A DNA stretch of 64,000 bases from Treponema sp. (lineage in GTDB: Bacteria > Spirochaetota > Spirochaetia > Treponematales > Treponemataceae): positions 1-64,000 of the forward strand of contig JAFYZU010000036.1 in assembly GCA_017548565.1 (NCBI GenBank). Reading direction: 5' to 3'. The notes below the pieces were generated by a model. The model did no database searches and was not told the DNA's origin. It was given only the letters and a program-made list of their open reading frames with translations. The position numbers were made by a program, and so were the translations under genes. Every line of letters starts with the position of its first letter. Within the stretch, counting starts at the first letter, position 1. This document shows, piece after piece, positions 53,615 to 61,113 of this stretch.

Positions 53615-55252
53615 ATGCTAAAGAAAATAAAAAACAAACAGATAAACACGGTTTTTGCAGTTGTATTGCTCTTTTTTGTTTTGTTTACACTTTACCCGTT
53701 ATGCATGCTGCTCAAGAATGCTTTTTCACAGGGTTCAGGTTCAAATGCTGTTTTTTCTTTTATAAATTTTAAGAATGTTTTTACAAAGGGTAAATTCCTT
53801 TCGGCATTCTGGAACAGCTGTAAGGTTAGCTTTATAAGTGCAGTAATTACTACAATTCTGGCTTTTATTCTTGCTTATACCGAAAGCTTTACTAATATCC
53901 CGGAAAGACTTAAAAAACTGCTCAGGACACTTGCTGTTTTCCCGATGCTGCTTCCTACAATCACTTATGGTTTTGCAGTTATTTATTCTTTTGGTAAAAA
54001 CGGACTTTTAACAAGATTTTTTGGTCATCAGTTTTTTGATTTTTACGGGTTTAAGGGACTTGTTTACTGTTACGTTATTTATACCCTGCCGATTTCTTTT
54101 ACACTTATAAGAAACACAATGTCTTATATTGACAAGCGTTTTTTAGTAGTCTGTCGTGTTATGGGTGACTCTCCTGTAAAATGCTTTAATACTGCTATTT
54201 TCCAGCCGCTGCTTGGAACTCTTGCCGTTTCTTTGGTTCAAAGCTTTTTCCTTTCATTTACAGACTTTGGTATTCCGGCTTCTATTGGCGGACGCTACAC
54301 TGTAATTGCAGAGCTTTTGTATAATACAATGCTTGGAAGCCTTCCCGATTTTCATCAGGGTTCTGTAATTGCTTTGTTTATGCTTTTGCCGTCTATTCTT
54401 AGTATTCTGTTATTGAATTATCTTCAGCGCTTTAATGTACGCTATAATAAGCTTTCAAAAATAGATTTAAGAAAAAATACAGTTCACGATATTATCTGGA
54501 CAATTGTTTCTTTTATTATATTATTCTTTGTACTTTCTGTATTTGTTGTTGTATTTGTAGCTCCTTTTGTTACAGAATGGCCATATGAAATGGGCTTTAC
54601 ATTTAAGAATGTTCACAACATTCTTAGTGATAAATCACTTACCAGAGTATTTACTAATTCTTTAACGGCCGCCCTTCTTACTGCAGTTCTTGGAACAGGT
54701 TTTGTTTATGTTGCAGCACTTGCAAGCGCCAGAAGCAAGCTTCATCCATTCTTTTCAAAGGTTATTGCTTCTATGGCTCAGGTTTCAAATGCCTTGCCTG
54801 GAATGGTACTTGGTATTGCCTTTCTGCTTGCCTTTAAGAAAACTCCGCTTCATAACACAATGATGATTATTGTACTTTGTAACCTTGTTCACTTTCTTGC
54901 AACACCTTTCTTAATGATGAAAGGCGCCTTGGACAAAATGAATGATTCCTGGGAAAACACAGCACTTCTTTTGGGCGATAACTGGATTAAAACAGTTGTA
55001 AGAATTATTACCCCAAATGCTTTTATAACCTTACTCGAAATATTTGTTTATCTGTTTATAAACGGACTTGTAACAGTAAGTGCCGTTGTATTCCTCTGCG
55101 GAGCCAGAACAATGGTAATCACAACAAAGATTCAGGAGCTTCAGCATTTTGCCAAGTTCAATGAAATCTTTATTCTTTCAATTTTGATTTTAATAACAAA
55201 TCTTATTATGAAAACCATAAAAGGAATTGTTAATAAATATAAAACAATCTGA
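53615..55252 (+). CDS. ABC transporter permease, fused double-domain, 2-aminoethylphosphonate/iron type
   Basis: A 545-residue inner-membrane protein with about 12 membrane segments, formed from two BPD_transp_1 domains in one chain. Each half has its ATPase-contacting loop: VCRVMGDSPVKCFNTAIFQP near residue 185 and ENTALLLGDNWIKTVVRIIT near 450. The fused architecture is typical of FbpB-like iron permeases and of the putative 2-aminoethylphosphonate permease family (PhnU2-like). Its neighbour upstream across the divergent promoter is a PntC-like enzyme, which favours a phosphonate substrate; iron or thiamine are alternatives. Confidence 0.87.
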   Translation: MLKKIKNKQINTVFAVVLLFFVLFTLYPLCMLLKNAFSQGSGSNAVFSFINFKNVFTKGKFLSAFWNSCKVSFISAVITTILAFILAYTESFTNIPERLKKLLRTLAVFPMLLPTITYGFAVIYSFGKNGLLTRFFGHQFFDFYGFKGLVYCYVIYTLPISFTLIRNTMSYIDKRFLVVCRVMGDSPVKCFNTAIFQPLLGTLAVSLVQSFFLSFTDFGIPASIGGRYTVIAELLYNTMLGSLPDFHQGSVIALFMLLPSILSILLLNYLQRFNVRYNKLSKIDLRKNTVHDIIWTIVSFIILFFVLSVFVVVFVAPFVTEWPYEMGFTFKNVHNILSDKSLTRVFTNSLTAALLTAVLGTGFVYVAALASARSKLHPFFSKVIASMAQVSNALPGMVLGIAFLLAFKKTPLHNTMMIIVLCNLVHFLATPFLMMKGALDKMNDSWENTALLLGDNWIKTVVRIITPNAFITLLEIFVYLFINGLVTVSAVVFLCGARTMVITTKIQELQHFAKFNEIFILSILILITNLIMKTIKGIVNKYKTI

Positions 55253-55264
55253 TGGAGATTAAAA

Positions 55265-56251
55265 ATGAGAAAAATTTCAATTGTATTGTGTTATTCAATA
55301 ACACTAGTTTTTTTTGCGGGTCTTTTTGCCGGCTGTACAAAAAAAGATGCTTCTAATAAACCTGTAATCATTTATTCAAATGCAGATGATGAAGCAGTAG
55401 TTGCCATAAAGAAAGCTCTGGATTCAAACGGTTTTGAAGGAAAGTATATTTTCCAGTCTTTCGGTACAAGTGAATTAGGCGGTAAGCTTTTTGCCGAAGG
55501 TTCAGACATTGAAGCAGATCTTATTACAATGAGTTCTTTCTATATTGAAAGTGCCCAGGCAATGAACAATATGTTCAAAAAGCTTGAATTTAATCCAAAT
55601 CAGGTAATTAAAACTCCTGATTATTACACCCCGCTTCTTGCAATTCAAGGGTCGGTAATTGTAAATACAAAGCTTCTTAAAGAAAATGGACTTTCTATGC
55701 CAAAGAGTATTAAGGATATAGGCAATGCAGAATACAAGGATCTTGTAAGCGTTGTTGACCCGATGGGAAGTACAACTGCATGGCTTATGGTACAGGCTCT
55801 TATTGATTCTTACGGCGAAAATGGAACTAAAGATGTTCTTAAGGCAATATATAATAATGCAGGTCCACATCTTGAACTCAGTGGTTCTGGTCCAATCAAA
55901 AAGATCCGCAGCGGTGAAGTTGCTGTAGGCTTTGGTTTACGACATCAGGCTGTAAGAGATAAAAAAAGCGGTCTTCCTATTGATTACGTTGATCCGACAG
56001 AAGGAAACTTTGCGCTTACAGAATCTGTAGCAGTAATCAACAAGAAAAAATATAACCCGCTTGCAATGGAAATTGCAGAATGCATTATAAAAAATGCACG
56101 TGCAGACATCATTAAAGATTATCCTGTTGTTCTTTACGAAGGCGAAACAGTAGATGCCGAAAACATTGCCGGAAACAGCAAAACCTTCAGCCAGACTCTT
56201 ACAACAGACCTTCTTAAACAGCATCAGGAACTTAGTGAGAGTTGTAAATAA
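55265..56251 (+). CDS. Substrate-binding lipoprotein of the ABC importer
   Basis: A lipoprotein signal ends in a lipobox (FAGC, Cys about residue 24). The mature part is a periplasmic-binding fold of the AfuA/PhnS type: IIYSNADDEAVVAIKKAL at the start, SFGTSELGGKLFAEGSDIEA, an LSVVDPMGSTTAWLMVQAL-like segment (residues about 158-178), and SGSGPIKKIRSGEVAVGFG near residue 205. I see none of the paired Tyr pattern typical of iron-binding members, which mildly favours an organic anion. It completes the importer, which ends in a large terminator. Confidence 0.85.
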   Translation: MRKISIVLCYSITLVFFAGLFAGCTKKDASNKPVIIYSNADDEAVVAIKKALDSNGFEGKYIFQSFGTSELGGKLFAEGSDIEADLITMSSFYIESAQAMNNMFKKLEFNPNQVIKTPDYYTPLLAIQGSVIVNTKLLKENGLSMPKSIKDIGNAEYKDLVSVVDPMGSTTAWLMVQALIDSYGENGTKDVLKAIYNNAGPHLELSGSGPIKKIRSGEVAVGFGLRHQAVRDKKSGLPIDYVDPTEGNFALTESVAVINKKKYNPLAMEIAECIIKNARADIIKDYPVVLYEGETVDAENIAGNSKTFSQTLTTDLLKQHQELSESCK

Positions 56252-56290
56252 AGATATTAATCTGATATAAATTTATAATATTATGTATTT

Positions 56291-56354
56291 AAGTCATTGT
56301 TATCTTCTTTATTTTTGTAAATAAAAAATATGGTAGATTCAATGACTTTTTTTT
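56291..56354 (+). terminator. Compound terminator of the ABC transporter operon
   Basis: Outer stem AAGTCATTG (56291-56299) with CAATGACTT (56340-56348), followed by T residues to 56354. An inner hairpin TTTATTT/AAATAAA with a TTGT loop lies within the large loop. Confidence 0.65.
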
Positions 56355-56358
56355 AATA

Positions 56359-56387
56359 TTGACTTTTACTTTCTTTAATTTTATATT
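56359..56387 (+). promoter_or_regulatory. Sigma-70-type promoter of an unknown gene pair
   Basis: TTGACT (56359-56364), 17 nt, TATATT (56382-56387). GGAG at 56397-56400 precedes the ATG by 13 nt, rather far for a ribosome-binding site. Confidence 0.6.
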
Positions 56388-56413
56388 TTTTTATATGGAG
56401 TATTTAAATTTAA

Positions 56414-56845
56414 ATGCCATATGATGAAATAACTTCACAAGTTCTAACAATGACTTTTGAACAAAAGATGAATATTCTCTATCTTATTATCAAATCTTTT
56501 AATAAAAATGATAATATAATTAATGATAATGAAATAATTGAAAAGAGAATTAATTATTTATCTGAAAATTTAGATGAAGATCAGGATTCAAAGTTATTTA
56601 ATTTATCAGTAAATCTTTTTCGGAAAATAATAGTTCAATTAAATTATTCTAAACTACCAAGGCTTGGTGTTGATGATTCAGGTATTTTAGTAGCTCAATG
56701 GGATAATTACGAAAATTTTGAAATTATCACAATTCGTTTTACTGGTGAAACACAAGTTTCTCTTACTGCACTTAAGAAAGATAAAATAGTTATTAATAGT
56801 ATTGGAGTTCCTTCTGAAATAATTTCTACATTCAACAGGTTGTAA
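56414..56845 (+). CDS. Unknown small protein, first of a two-gene pair
   Basis: A 143-residue soluble protein, strongly AT-rich and Asn/Ile/Lys-rich. Residues 1-80 are predicted helical (TFEQKMNILYLIIKSF, then LFNLSVNLFRKIIVQLN); residues 85-130 look like a short beta-sheet (GILVAQWDNYENFEIITIRF). No signal peptide or membrane segment. It sits 3 bp before a second small unknown gene. The pair is set apart by its own promoter and by the preceding terminator. Size, coupling and composition would fit a toxin-antitoxin or defence module, but no motif proves it. Not recognised. Confidence 0.55.
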   Translation: MPYDEITSQVLTMTFEQKMNILYLIIKSFNKNDNIINDNEIIEKRINYLSENLDEDQDSKLFNLSVNLFRKIIVQLNYSKLPRLGVDDSGILVAQWDNYENFEIITIRFTGETQVSLTALKKDKIVINSIGVPSEIISTFNRL

Positions 56846-56848
56846 AAA

Positions 56849-57277
56849 ATGTTTAATAAAGAAACTGGAAAAATAGTAAGATATTGTCGTCCCTCTCAAG
56901 TAGATGAATATGGAGTAATTGCAACTGCTTTTTATCTAAGAAAAAAAAATATTGAATTAAACAGACCAGAAGACGAAAAAACACTTTCTGTTGATGATTA
57001 TGATTTTTTTAGCACCGATAAATTTGAAAATATTAAGAAATCATTAAAAACAAGAATGCCTACTGCAAAAGAAAATGGTTATTTTGCTTTGGTTGATTAT
57101 AATGGTTGTGAGAAAGAAATTAAAAAACTTACAGATATTCAAATAGATATTGAACAAGATATAAATAGTTCACATTGTAATATAACTAATTTATATAATC
57201 ACGATGAAATTGCAGCTATTGGTTTTCTACATAATATAATCAAAATAAAACAATTAAAAGATATTAAAACAGTTTAA
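56849..57277 (+). CDS. Unknown small protein, second of a two-gene pair
   Basis: A 142-residue soluble protein. The N-terminal half has KIVRYCRPSQVDEYGVIATA followed by LNRPEDEKTLSVDDYDFF. From memory this resembles a widespread uncharacterised family with an 'RY..P......F......E..LSV(N/D)W/Y' pattern, often found in small two-gene cassettes; I cannot name it. The C-terminal half is mixed and includes HNIIKIKQLKDI. It is coupled to the upstream unknown gene by a 3-bp gap and followed by the DUF4422 glycosyltransferase 9 bp later. Function unknown. Confidence 0.5.
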   Translation: MFNKETGKIVRYCRPSQVDEYGVIATAFYLRKKNIELNRPEDEKTLSVDDYDFFSTDKFENIKKSLKTRMPTAKENGYFALVDYNGCEKEIKKLTDIQIDIEQDINSSHCNITNLYNHDEIAAIGFLHNIIKIKQLKDIKTV

Positions 57278-57286
57278 AGGTTTTAT

Positions 57287-58075
57287 ATGAACATCAAACT
57301 TCTTATAGCAGCACATAAACAGTATCAGATACCTGAAGATTCTATTTATTTCCCTCTTCATGTTGGTGCAGAGGGAAAAACTTTAATATCTGGCTTTACT
57401 CCTGACAACACAGGTGACAATATTTCTTCTAAAAATCCTTTTTATTGTGAGCTTACGGGACTTTACTGGGCCTGGAAAAATCTTGATGCAGAATATATCG
57501 GGCTTTGCCATTACAGGCGATATTTTTCTGCTTCAAAAAAAATTCTAAAAACAGAAAACGAAAAATTCAAGGTTGTATTAAACCGTGAACAGGCAGAACA
57601 ACTGCTTACAAAAGCAGATGTAATTCTTCCTAAACAACGCAATTATTATATTGAAACAATTTATAATCATTATAAGCATACAATGTACATTGAGCCGTTT
57701 GATATAACCGGTGAAATTTTGAAAGAAAAATATCCCGAATATCTGAAGGAATTTGAACACTTGAAGCATACAACAAAAATGCATGCTTTTAATATGTTCA
57801 TTATGAAAAAAGAAATTCTTGACCGTTACTGTACCTGGCTTTTTGATATACTTGCCGAAGTTGAAAAACAGGTTGATACTTCTCAATATTCAGATTTCCA
57901 CAAACGATTTTTTGGCCGCATTAGTGAACGCCTTCTTGATGTATGGCTTAAAACAAATAAAATATCATATGTAGAAGTTCCTGTAATTGACATGCAGAAC
58001 ATAAACTGGGCCAATAAAATAAAATCATTTCTTATTGCAAAGTTTACAGGAAAGCGTTATGAAAAAAGCTTTTAA
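57287..58075 (+). CDS. DUF4422-family glycosyltransferase
   Basis: A 262-residue protein with the DUF4422 opening IKLLIAAHKQYQIPEDSIYF and the core segment NPFYCELTGLYWAWKNLDAE followed by YIGLCHYRRYF. These are the conserved features of a family found in capsule and LPS loci, where members act as galactofuranosyl- or related glycosyltransferases. Being 9 bp before a UDP-galactopyranose mutase gene supports a galactofuranose donor. An AAAGG ribosome-binding site precedes the ATG. Confidence 0.82.
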   Translation: MNIKLLIAAHKQYQIPEDSIYFPLHVGAEGKTLISGFTPDNTGDNISSKNPFYCELTGLYWAWKNLDAEYIGLCHYRRYFSASKKILKTENEKFKVVLNREQAEQLLTKADVILPKQRNYYIETIYNHYKHTMYIEPFDITGEILKEKYPEYLKEFEHLKHTTKMHAFNMFIMKKEILDRYCTWLFDILAEVEKQVDTSQYSDFHKRFFGRISERLLDVWLKTNKISYVEVPVIDMQNINWANKIKSFLIAKFTGKRYEKSF

Positions 58076-58084
58076 GGATGTATT

Positions 58085-59182
58085 ATGAAATATGATTATC
58101 TTATAGTTGGCGCCGGCCTTTTTGGTTCTGTTTTTGCTTATGAAGCTTCTAAAAAAGGTAAAAAATGTCTTGTTATAGACAAACGACCACATATAGGCGG
58201 AAACATTTATACAGAAAATATAGAAGGCATTAATGTTCACAAATACGGTGCCCACATATTTCATACAAGCGATAAAAAAATCTGGGATTATGTAAATCAG
58301 TTTGCGCAGTTTAACCGTTATACAAACAGCCCTGTTGCCCGCTACAAAAACGAAGTATATAACCTTCCCTTTAATATGAATACTTTTAATAAGCTTTGGG
58401 AAGTTTTTACACCCAAGGAAGCAAAGTCAAAAATTGCAGAAGAACTGTCAGATGTTCATATTGAAGAGCCGAAAAACCTTGAAGAACAGGCAATCAAACT
58501 TGTTGGTAAAACTATTTATGAAAAACTTGTAAAAGGCTACACAGAAAAACAATGGGGCATGAAGGCTACAGAGCTTCCCCCTTTTATAATCAAACGTCTT
58601 CCTGTGCGCTTTACTTACGATAACAATTATTTTAATGATGCTTACCAGGGAATTCCGATTGGCGGCTATACACAAATAATTGAAAAAATGCTTGCCAACT
58701 GTGAAGTAAGATTAAACTGCGACTTTTTTGAAAACAGAGCAGAACTTGAAACACTCGCAGACAAAATTATTTTCACCGGTCAGATTGACAAGTTTTATAA
58801 TTACCGCTTTGGCGAGCTTGAATACCGTTCAGTTCGCTTTGAAACAGAAGTTTTAGATACCGATAACTTTCAGGGAAATGCTGTTGTAAACTACACAGAA
58901 TATGAAGTTCCTTATACAAGAATAATTGAACACAAGCATTTTGAATTCGGCACACAACCAAAAACTGTAATCAGCCGGGAATATTCAGACAAATGGACTA
59001 CAGAAAAAGAACCGTATTATCCTATTAATAATGACCGGAATAATGAATTATATAAAAAATATGCCGAGTTAGCTGCCGGCGAAAAAAACCTTATTTTTGG
59101 CGGCAGACTCGGCCAGTATAAATATTATGATATGCATGTAGTTATTGCAGAAGCCTTAAAGCTTTGCGAAAAAGAATTATAG
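58085..59182 (+). CDS. glf: UDP-galactopyranose mutase
   Basis: Flavoenzyme that converts UDP-galactopyranose to UDP-galactofuranose, the donor for galactofuranosyl residues absent from mammals. The FAD-binding motif is IVGAGLFGSVFAYEASKKGK (about 6-25), followed by IDKRPHIGGNIYTE, KYGAHIFHT, the GYTEKQWGM segment and a GRLGQYKYYDMHVVI C-terminus. Length of 365 matches the family. It follows the DUF4422 gene by 9 bp, so both probably serve one galactofuranose-containing polymer. Confidence 0.95.
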   Translation: MKYDYLIVGAGLFGSVFAYEASKKGKKCLVIDKRPHIGGNIYTENIEGINVHKYGAHIFHTSDKKIWDYVNQFAQFNRYTNSPVARYKNEVYNLPFNMNTFNKLWEVFTPKEAKSKIAEELSDVHIEEPKNLEEQAIKLVGKTIYEKLVKGYTEKQWGMKATELPPFIIKRLPVRFTYDNNYFNDAYQGIPIGGYTQIIEKMLANCEVRLNCDFFENRAELETLADKIIFTGQIDKFYNYRFGELEYRSVRFETEVLDTDNFQGNAVVNYTEYEVPYTRIIEHKHFEFGTQPKTVISREYSDKWTTEKEPYYPINNDRNNELYKKYAELAAGEKNLIFGGRLGQYKYYDMHVVIAEALKLCEKEL

Positions 59183-59190
59183 AAACTAAC

Positions 59191-59219
59191 TAGACAAAAT
59201 CCTTGATTTTTATTAATAT
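59191..59219 (+). promoter_or_regulatory. Putative promoter of secG
   Basis: TAGACA (59191-59196), 17 nt, TAATAT (59214-59219). A leader of about 35 nt carries GGAGAAA before the ATG at 59261. Confidence 0.45.
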
Positions 59220-59260
59220 ATTATACACTTTACTAGAATAATTAATAAATGGAGAAAAAT

Positions 59261-59689
59261 ATGGGTGTAATTGCTAAAGTACTTTTAGTAGTTTTTATTA
59301 TTGTTTGTGCTCTTCTTGTTCTTTTAGTAGCTATTCAGGATGACGGTGAAAATGGAATGGGCGGTCTTTTAGGTGGTCGTGGAACTGCTGCATTTGGATC
59401 TCATTCTGCAAGTGTTTTGACTAAGACAACTTTTGTGCTTGTAGTATTATTTTTTGGGTTAGCAGTGAGCCTTGCTGTTATAAACAAACAGAATGTAAAT
59501 GTAAACATCGATTCAGAAACTACCGCAACAGAAGCAGAACCTGAAGTTCAGAATCAGGAACAGTGGTGGGAAGAAAAAGCTGAAGAAGCAGAACAGGCTG
59601 TACAGATTTTTGATAATGAAACAACTTCTGCAGTTGATGCACTTAATGCTCTTGCAGAAACTGTTGAAAATACACAGAACGCCGAATAA
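59261..59689 (+). CDS. secG: Preprotein translocase subunit SecG
   Basis: Small integral subunit of the SecYEG channel. I start at 59261 (MGVIAKVLLV...), because GGAG lies 8 nt before it; the ATG at 59249 would overlap that site. Two membrane segments (about 2-25 and 53-73) flank the conserved cytoplasmic loop GMGGLLGGRGTAAFGSHSAS. The C-terminal 70 residues are an acidic Glu/Gln-rich extension, which makes it longer than the usual 75-110 residues. It is monocistronic, with its own promoter and a terminator after it. Confidence 0.9.
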   Translation: MGVIAKVLLVVFIIVCALLVLLVAIQDDGENGMGGLLGGRGTAAFGSHSASVLTKTTFVLVVLFFGLAVSLAVINKQNVNVNIDSETTATEAEPEVQNQEQWWEEKAEEAEQAVQIFDNETTSAVDALNALAETVENTQNAE

Positions 59690-59712
59690 TCATATTCAGT
59701 GCTCAATGAAAT

Positions 59713-59742
59713 ACCGGTTCTTTAAGGGACCGGTTTTTTTTT
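59713..59742 (+). terminator. Intrinsic terminator of secG
   Basis: Stem ACCGGTTC/GGGACCGGT (with a U-G pair) and a short loop, followed by about nine T residues. Confidence 0.88.
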
Positions 59743-59774
59743 CTTTTTTTGATGAATAATAATCCGTTAAGTGG

Positions 59775-59780
59775 TAAAAT
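59775..59780 (+). promoter_or_regulatory. Possible -10 of the V-type ATPase operon, leaderless geometry
   Basis: TAAAAT lies exactly 6 nt before the ATG at 59787, matching other genes in the window. The best -35 candidates (ATGAAT at 59752-59757) are poor. No ribosome-binding site is seen. Confidence 0.35.
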
Positions 59781-59786
59781 ATAGAT

Positions 59787-60098
59787 ATGTCAGAAGTTAC
59801 CGAAGGATTTAATCCGATTGAGCATATCAGACAGGTTGAAAAAGAATCTCAAATCATCATAGAAAATGCGAAGAAAGAAGCAGAAAAAAAACTTATTGCG
59901 GCACGTGCCTCCTGTGATAAAAAATTCAAGGAGGATTATAATCAGTCGGTAGAAAAGCTTCAGAAACAATATCTTGCAAAAAATGCAACGGCTCTTCAGA
60001 AATATAATGATCAGCTTGAAGAGTACAAACAGTCTTTGTCGCAGAAAGTCCAGGACAGACAGGAATTCAATTCATTTTTAACTAAATCGTTGTTTTAG
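59787..60098 (+). CDS. V-type ATPase peripheral-stalk subunit (G/H-like)
   Basis: A 103-residue, almost wholly coiled-coil protein (about residues 12-95): HIRQVEKESQIIIENAKKEA, then KKFKEDYNQSVEKLQKQY. Right-handed heptad/hendecad character and position as the first gene of the V-ATPase operon match subunit G/H, which pairs with subunit E in the peripheral stalk. The acidic N-terminus is short. Sequence conservation in this subunit is low, so the call depends on context. Confidence 0.7.
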   Translation: MSEVTEGFNPIEHIRQVEKESQIIIENAKKEAEKKLIAARASCDKKFKEDYNQSVEKLQKQYLAKNATALQKYNDQLEEYKQSLSQKVQDRQEFNSFLTKSLF

Positions 60099-60123
60099 TT
60101 CACGGGTGCAAAAGAGGTTTAAA

Positions 60124-61113
60124 ATGGATAGTTCAAGTGCTGTTATATTTAATTATTCGAAAGCGTCAGGACTTCTTGGAAAAGCATTTATCGGTAAACG
60201 TACACATCTTCTTTTTGAGAAAAAAACACTCGGTGAACTATGGACCCTGTTGTTTAAAACTCCATCCCCTGAAATTTCAGAACATCTTTTAGCACGGCAG
60301 ATTGAGCTTGAAGCACAGAAGCGTTTTGTAAATCAGTATATAGGTTTTTTACGCAAATGGGATAATCCGCCCGAAATTCTTGTAGATCAGTTAAAGCTGG
60401 TCCAGCTGCGTAATATAAAGCTCATTTATTCTGCACTCAGTAAAAAAGAAGATGAACTTCCGTATATTGTGGATCTCGCTGAATTTTCAAAGCTTAATGT
60501 TTCTGCATGGCCTGACCTTGAACTTATAACGAAGGATTCTGAATTCAGCTGGTGCAGGGAAGTGGCAGACATTCATAATCAGCAGAAGATAGAATATAAG
60601 ATGGATCTTCAGTTTCTTAAAAGCTGGTGGGATCAGATTCAGAAATATCGTGGTGATGAAAAAATCGTCCAGGAAAAATTCTTTATCGAAGAGTTTTCAA
60701 TCAAGAATATCATCTGGGCGCTCAGGCTCTGGGTTTATTATGATTATCCGAAGGAAAAAATTATTGAAAATCTTCTTTATGTAACTGATCGTGCAGATTC
60801 AAGGGATCCTGTTGCAGCTCCGGTTTTTGAGATTCTTGATAAAAGGATTGATAATTATAGTGACTGGGAAAAATGGAAGTATGCAGAGTATCTTAATCCT
60901 GTAAATAAGGGTGAGTCATGGAAAATAGATCCCGTGTGGTTTGAAAAGCAGTATTCTCTCGTAAAAGAACATCATGCGTTAAGAATTTTTCATGAGCAGT
61001 CAATGTCAAACGCTGCTTTTGTCGCGTGGTTTAAAATAAAAAGCTTTGAGCTTAACTGTATACGAAGAGCAGTTGAAAGTATAAGATTAGGTGTAGAAAA
61101 TGAGATTAGTTGA
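60124..61113 (+). CDS. V-type ATPase subunit C (AC39/d-like)
   Basis: Links the rotor's central stalk to the membrane c-ring. I start at 60124, where GAGG lies 7 nt upstream; the longer frame begins with a TTG. The protein is all-helical, 329 residues, with SKASGLLGKAFIGKRTHLLF at the start and paired helices with regularly placed Trp (FLKSWWDQIQK, NIIWALRLWVYY). This matches the funnel-shaped C subunit, and operon position supports it. It overlaps the subunit I gene by 14 bp. Confidence 0.75.
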   Translation: MDSSSAVIFNYSKASGLLGKAFIGKRTHLLFEKKTLGELWTLLFKTPSPEISEHLLARQIELEAQKRFVNQYIGFLRKWDNPPEILVDQLKLVQLRNIKLIYSALSKKEDELPYIVDLAEFSKLNVSAWPDLELITKDSEFSWCREVADIHNQQKIEYKMDLQFLKSWWDQIQKYRGDEKIVQEKFFIEEFSIKNIIWALRLWVYYDYPKEKIIENLLYVTDRADSRDPVAAPVFEILDKRIDNYSDWEKWKYAEYLNPVNKGESWKIDPVWFEKQYSLVKEHHALRIFHEQSMSNAAFVAWFKIKSFELNCIRRAVESIRLGVENEIS

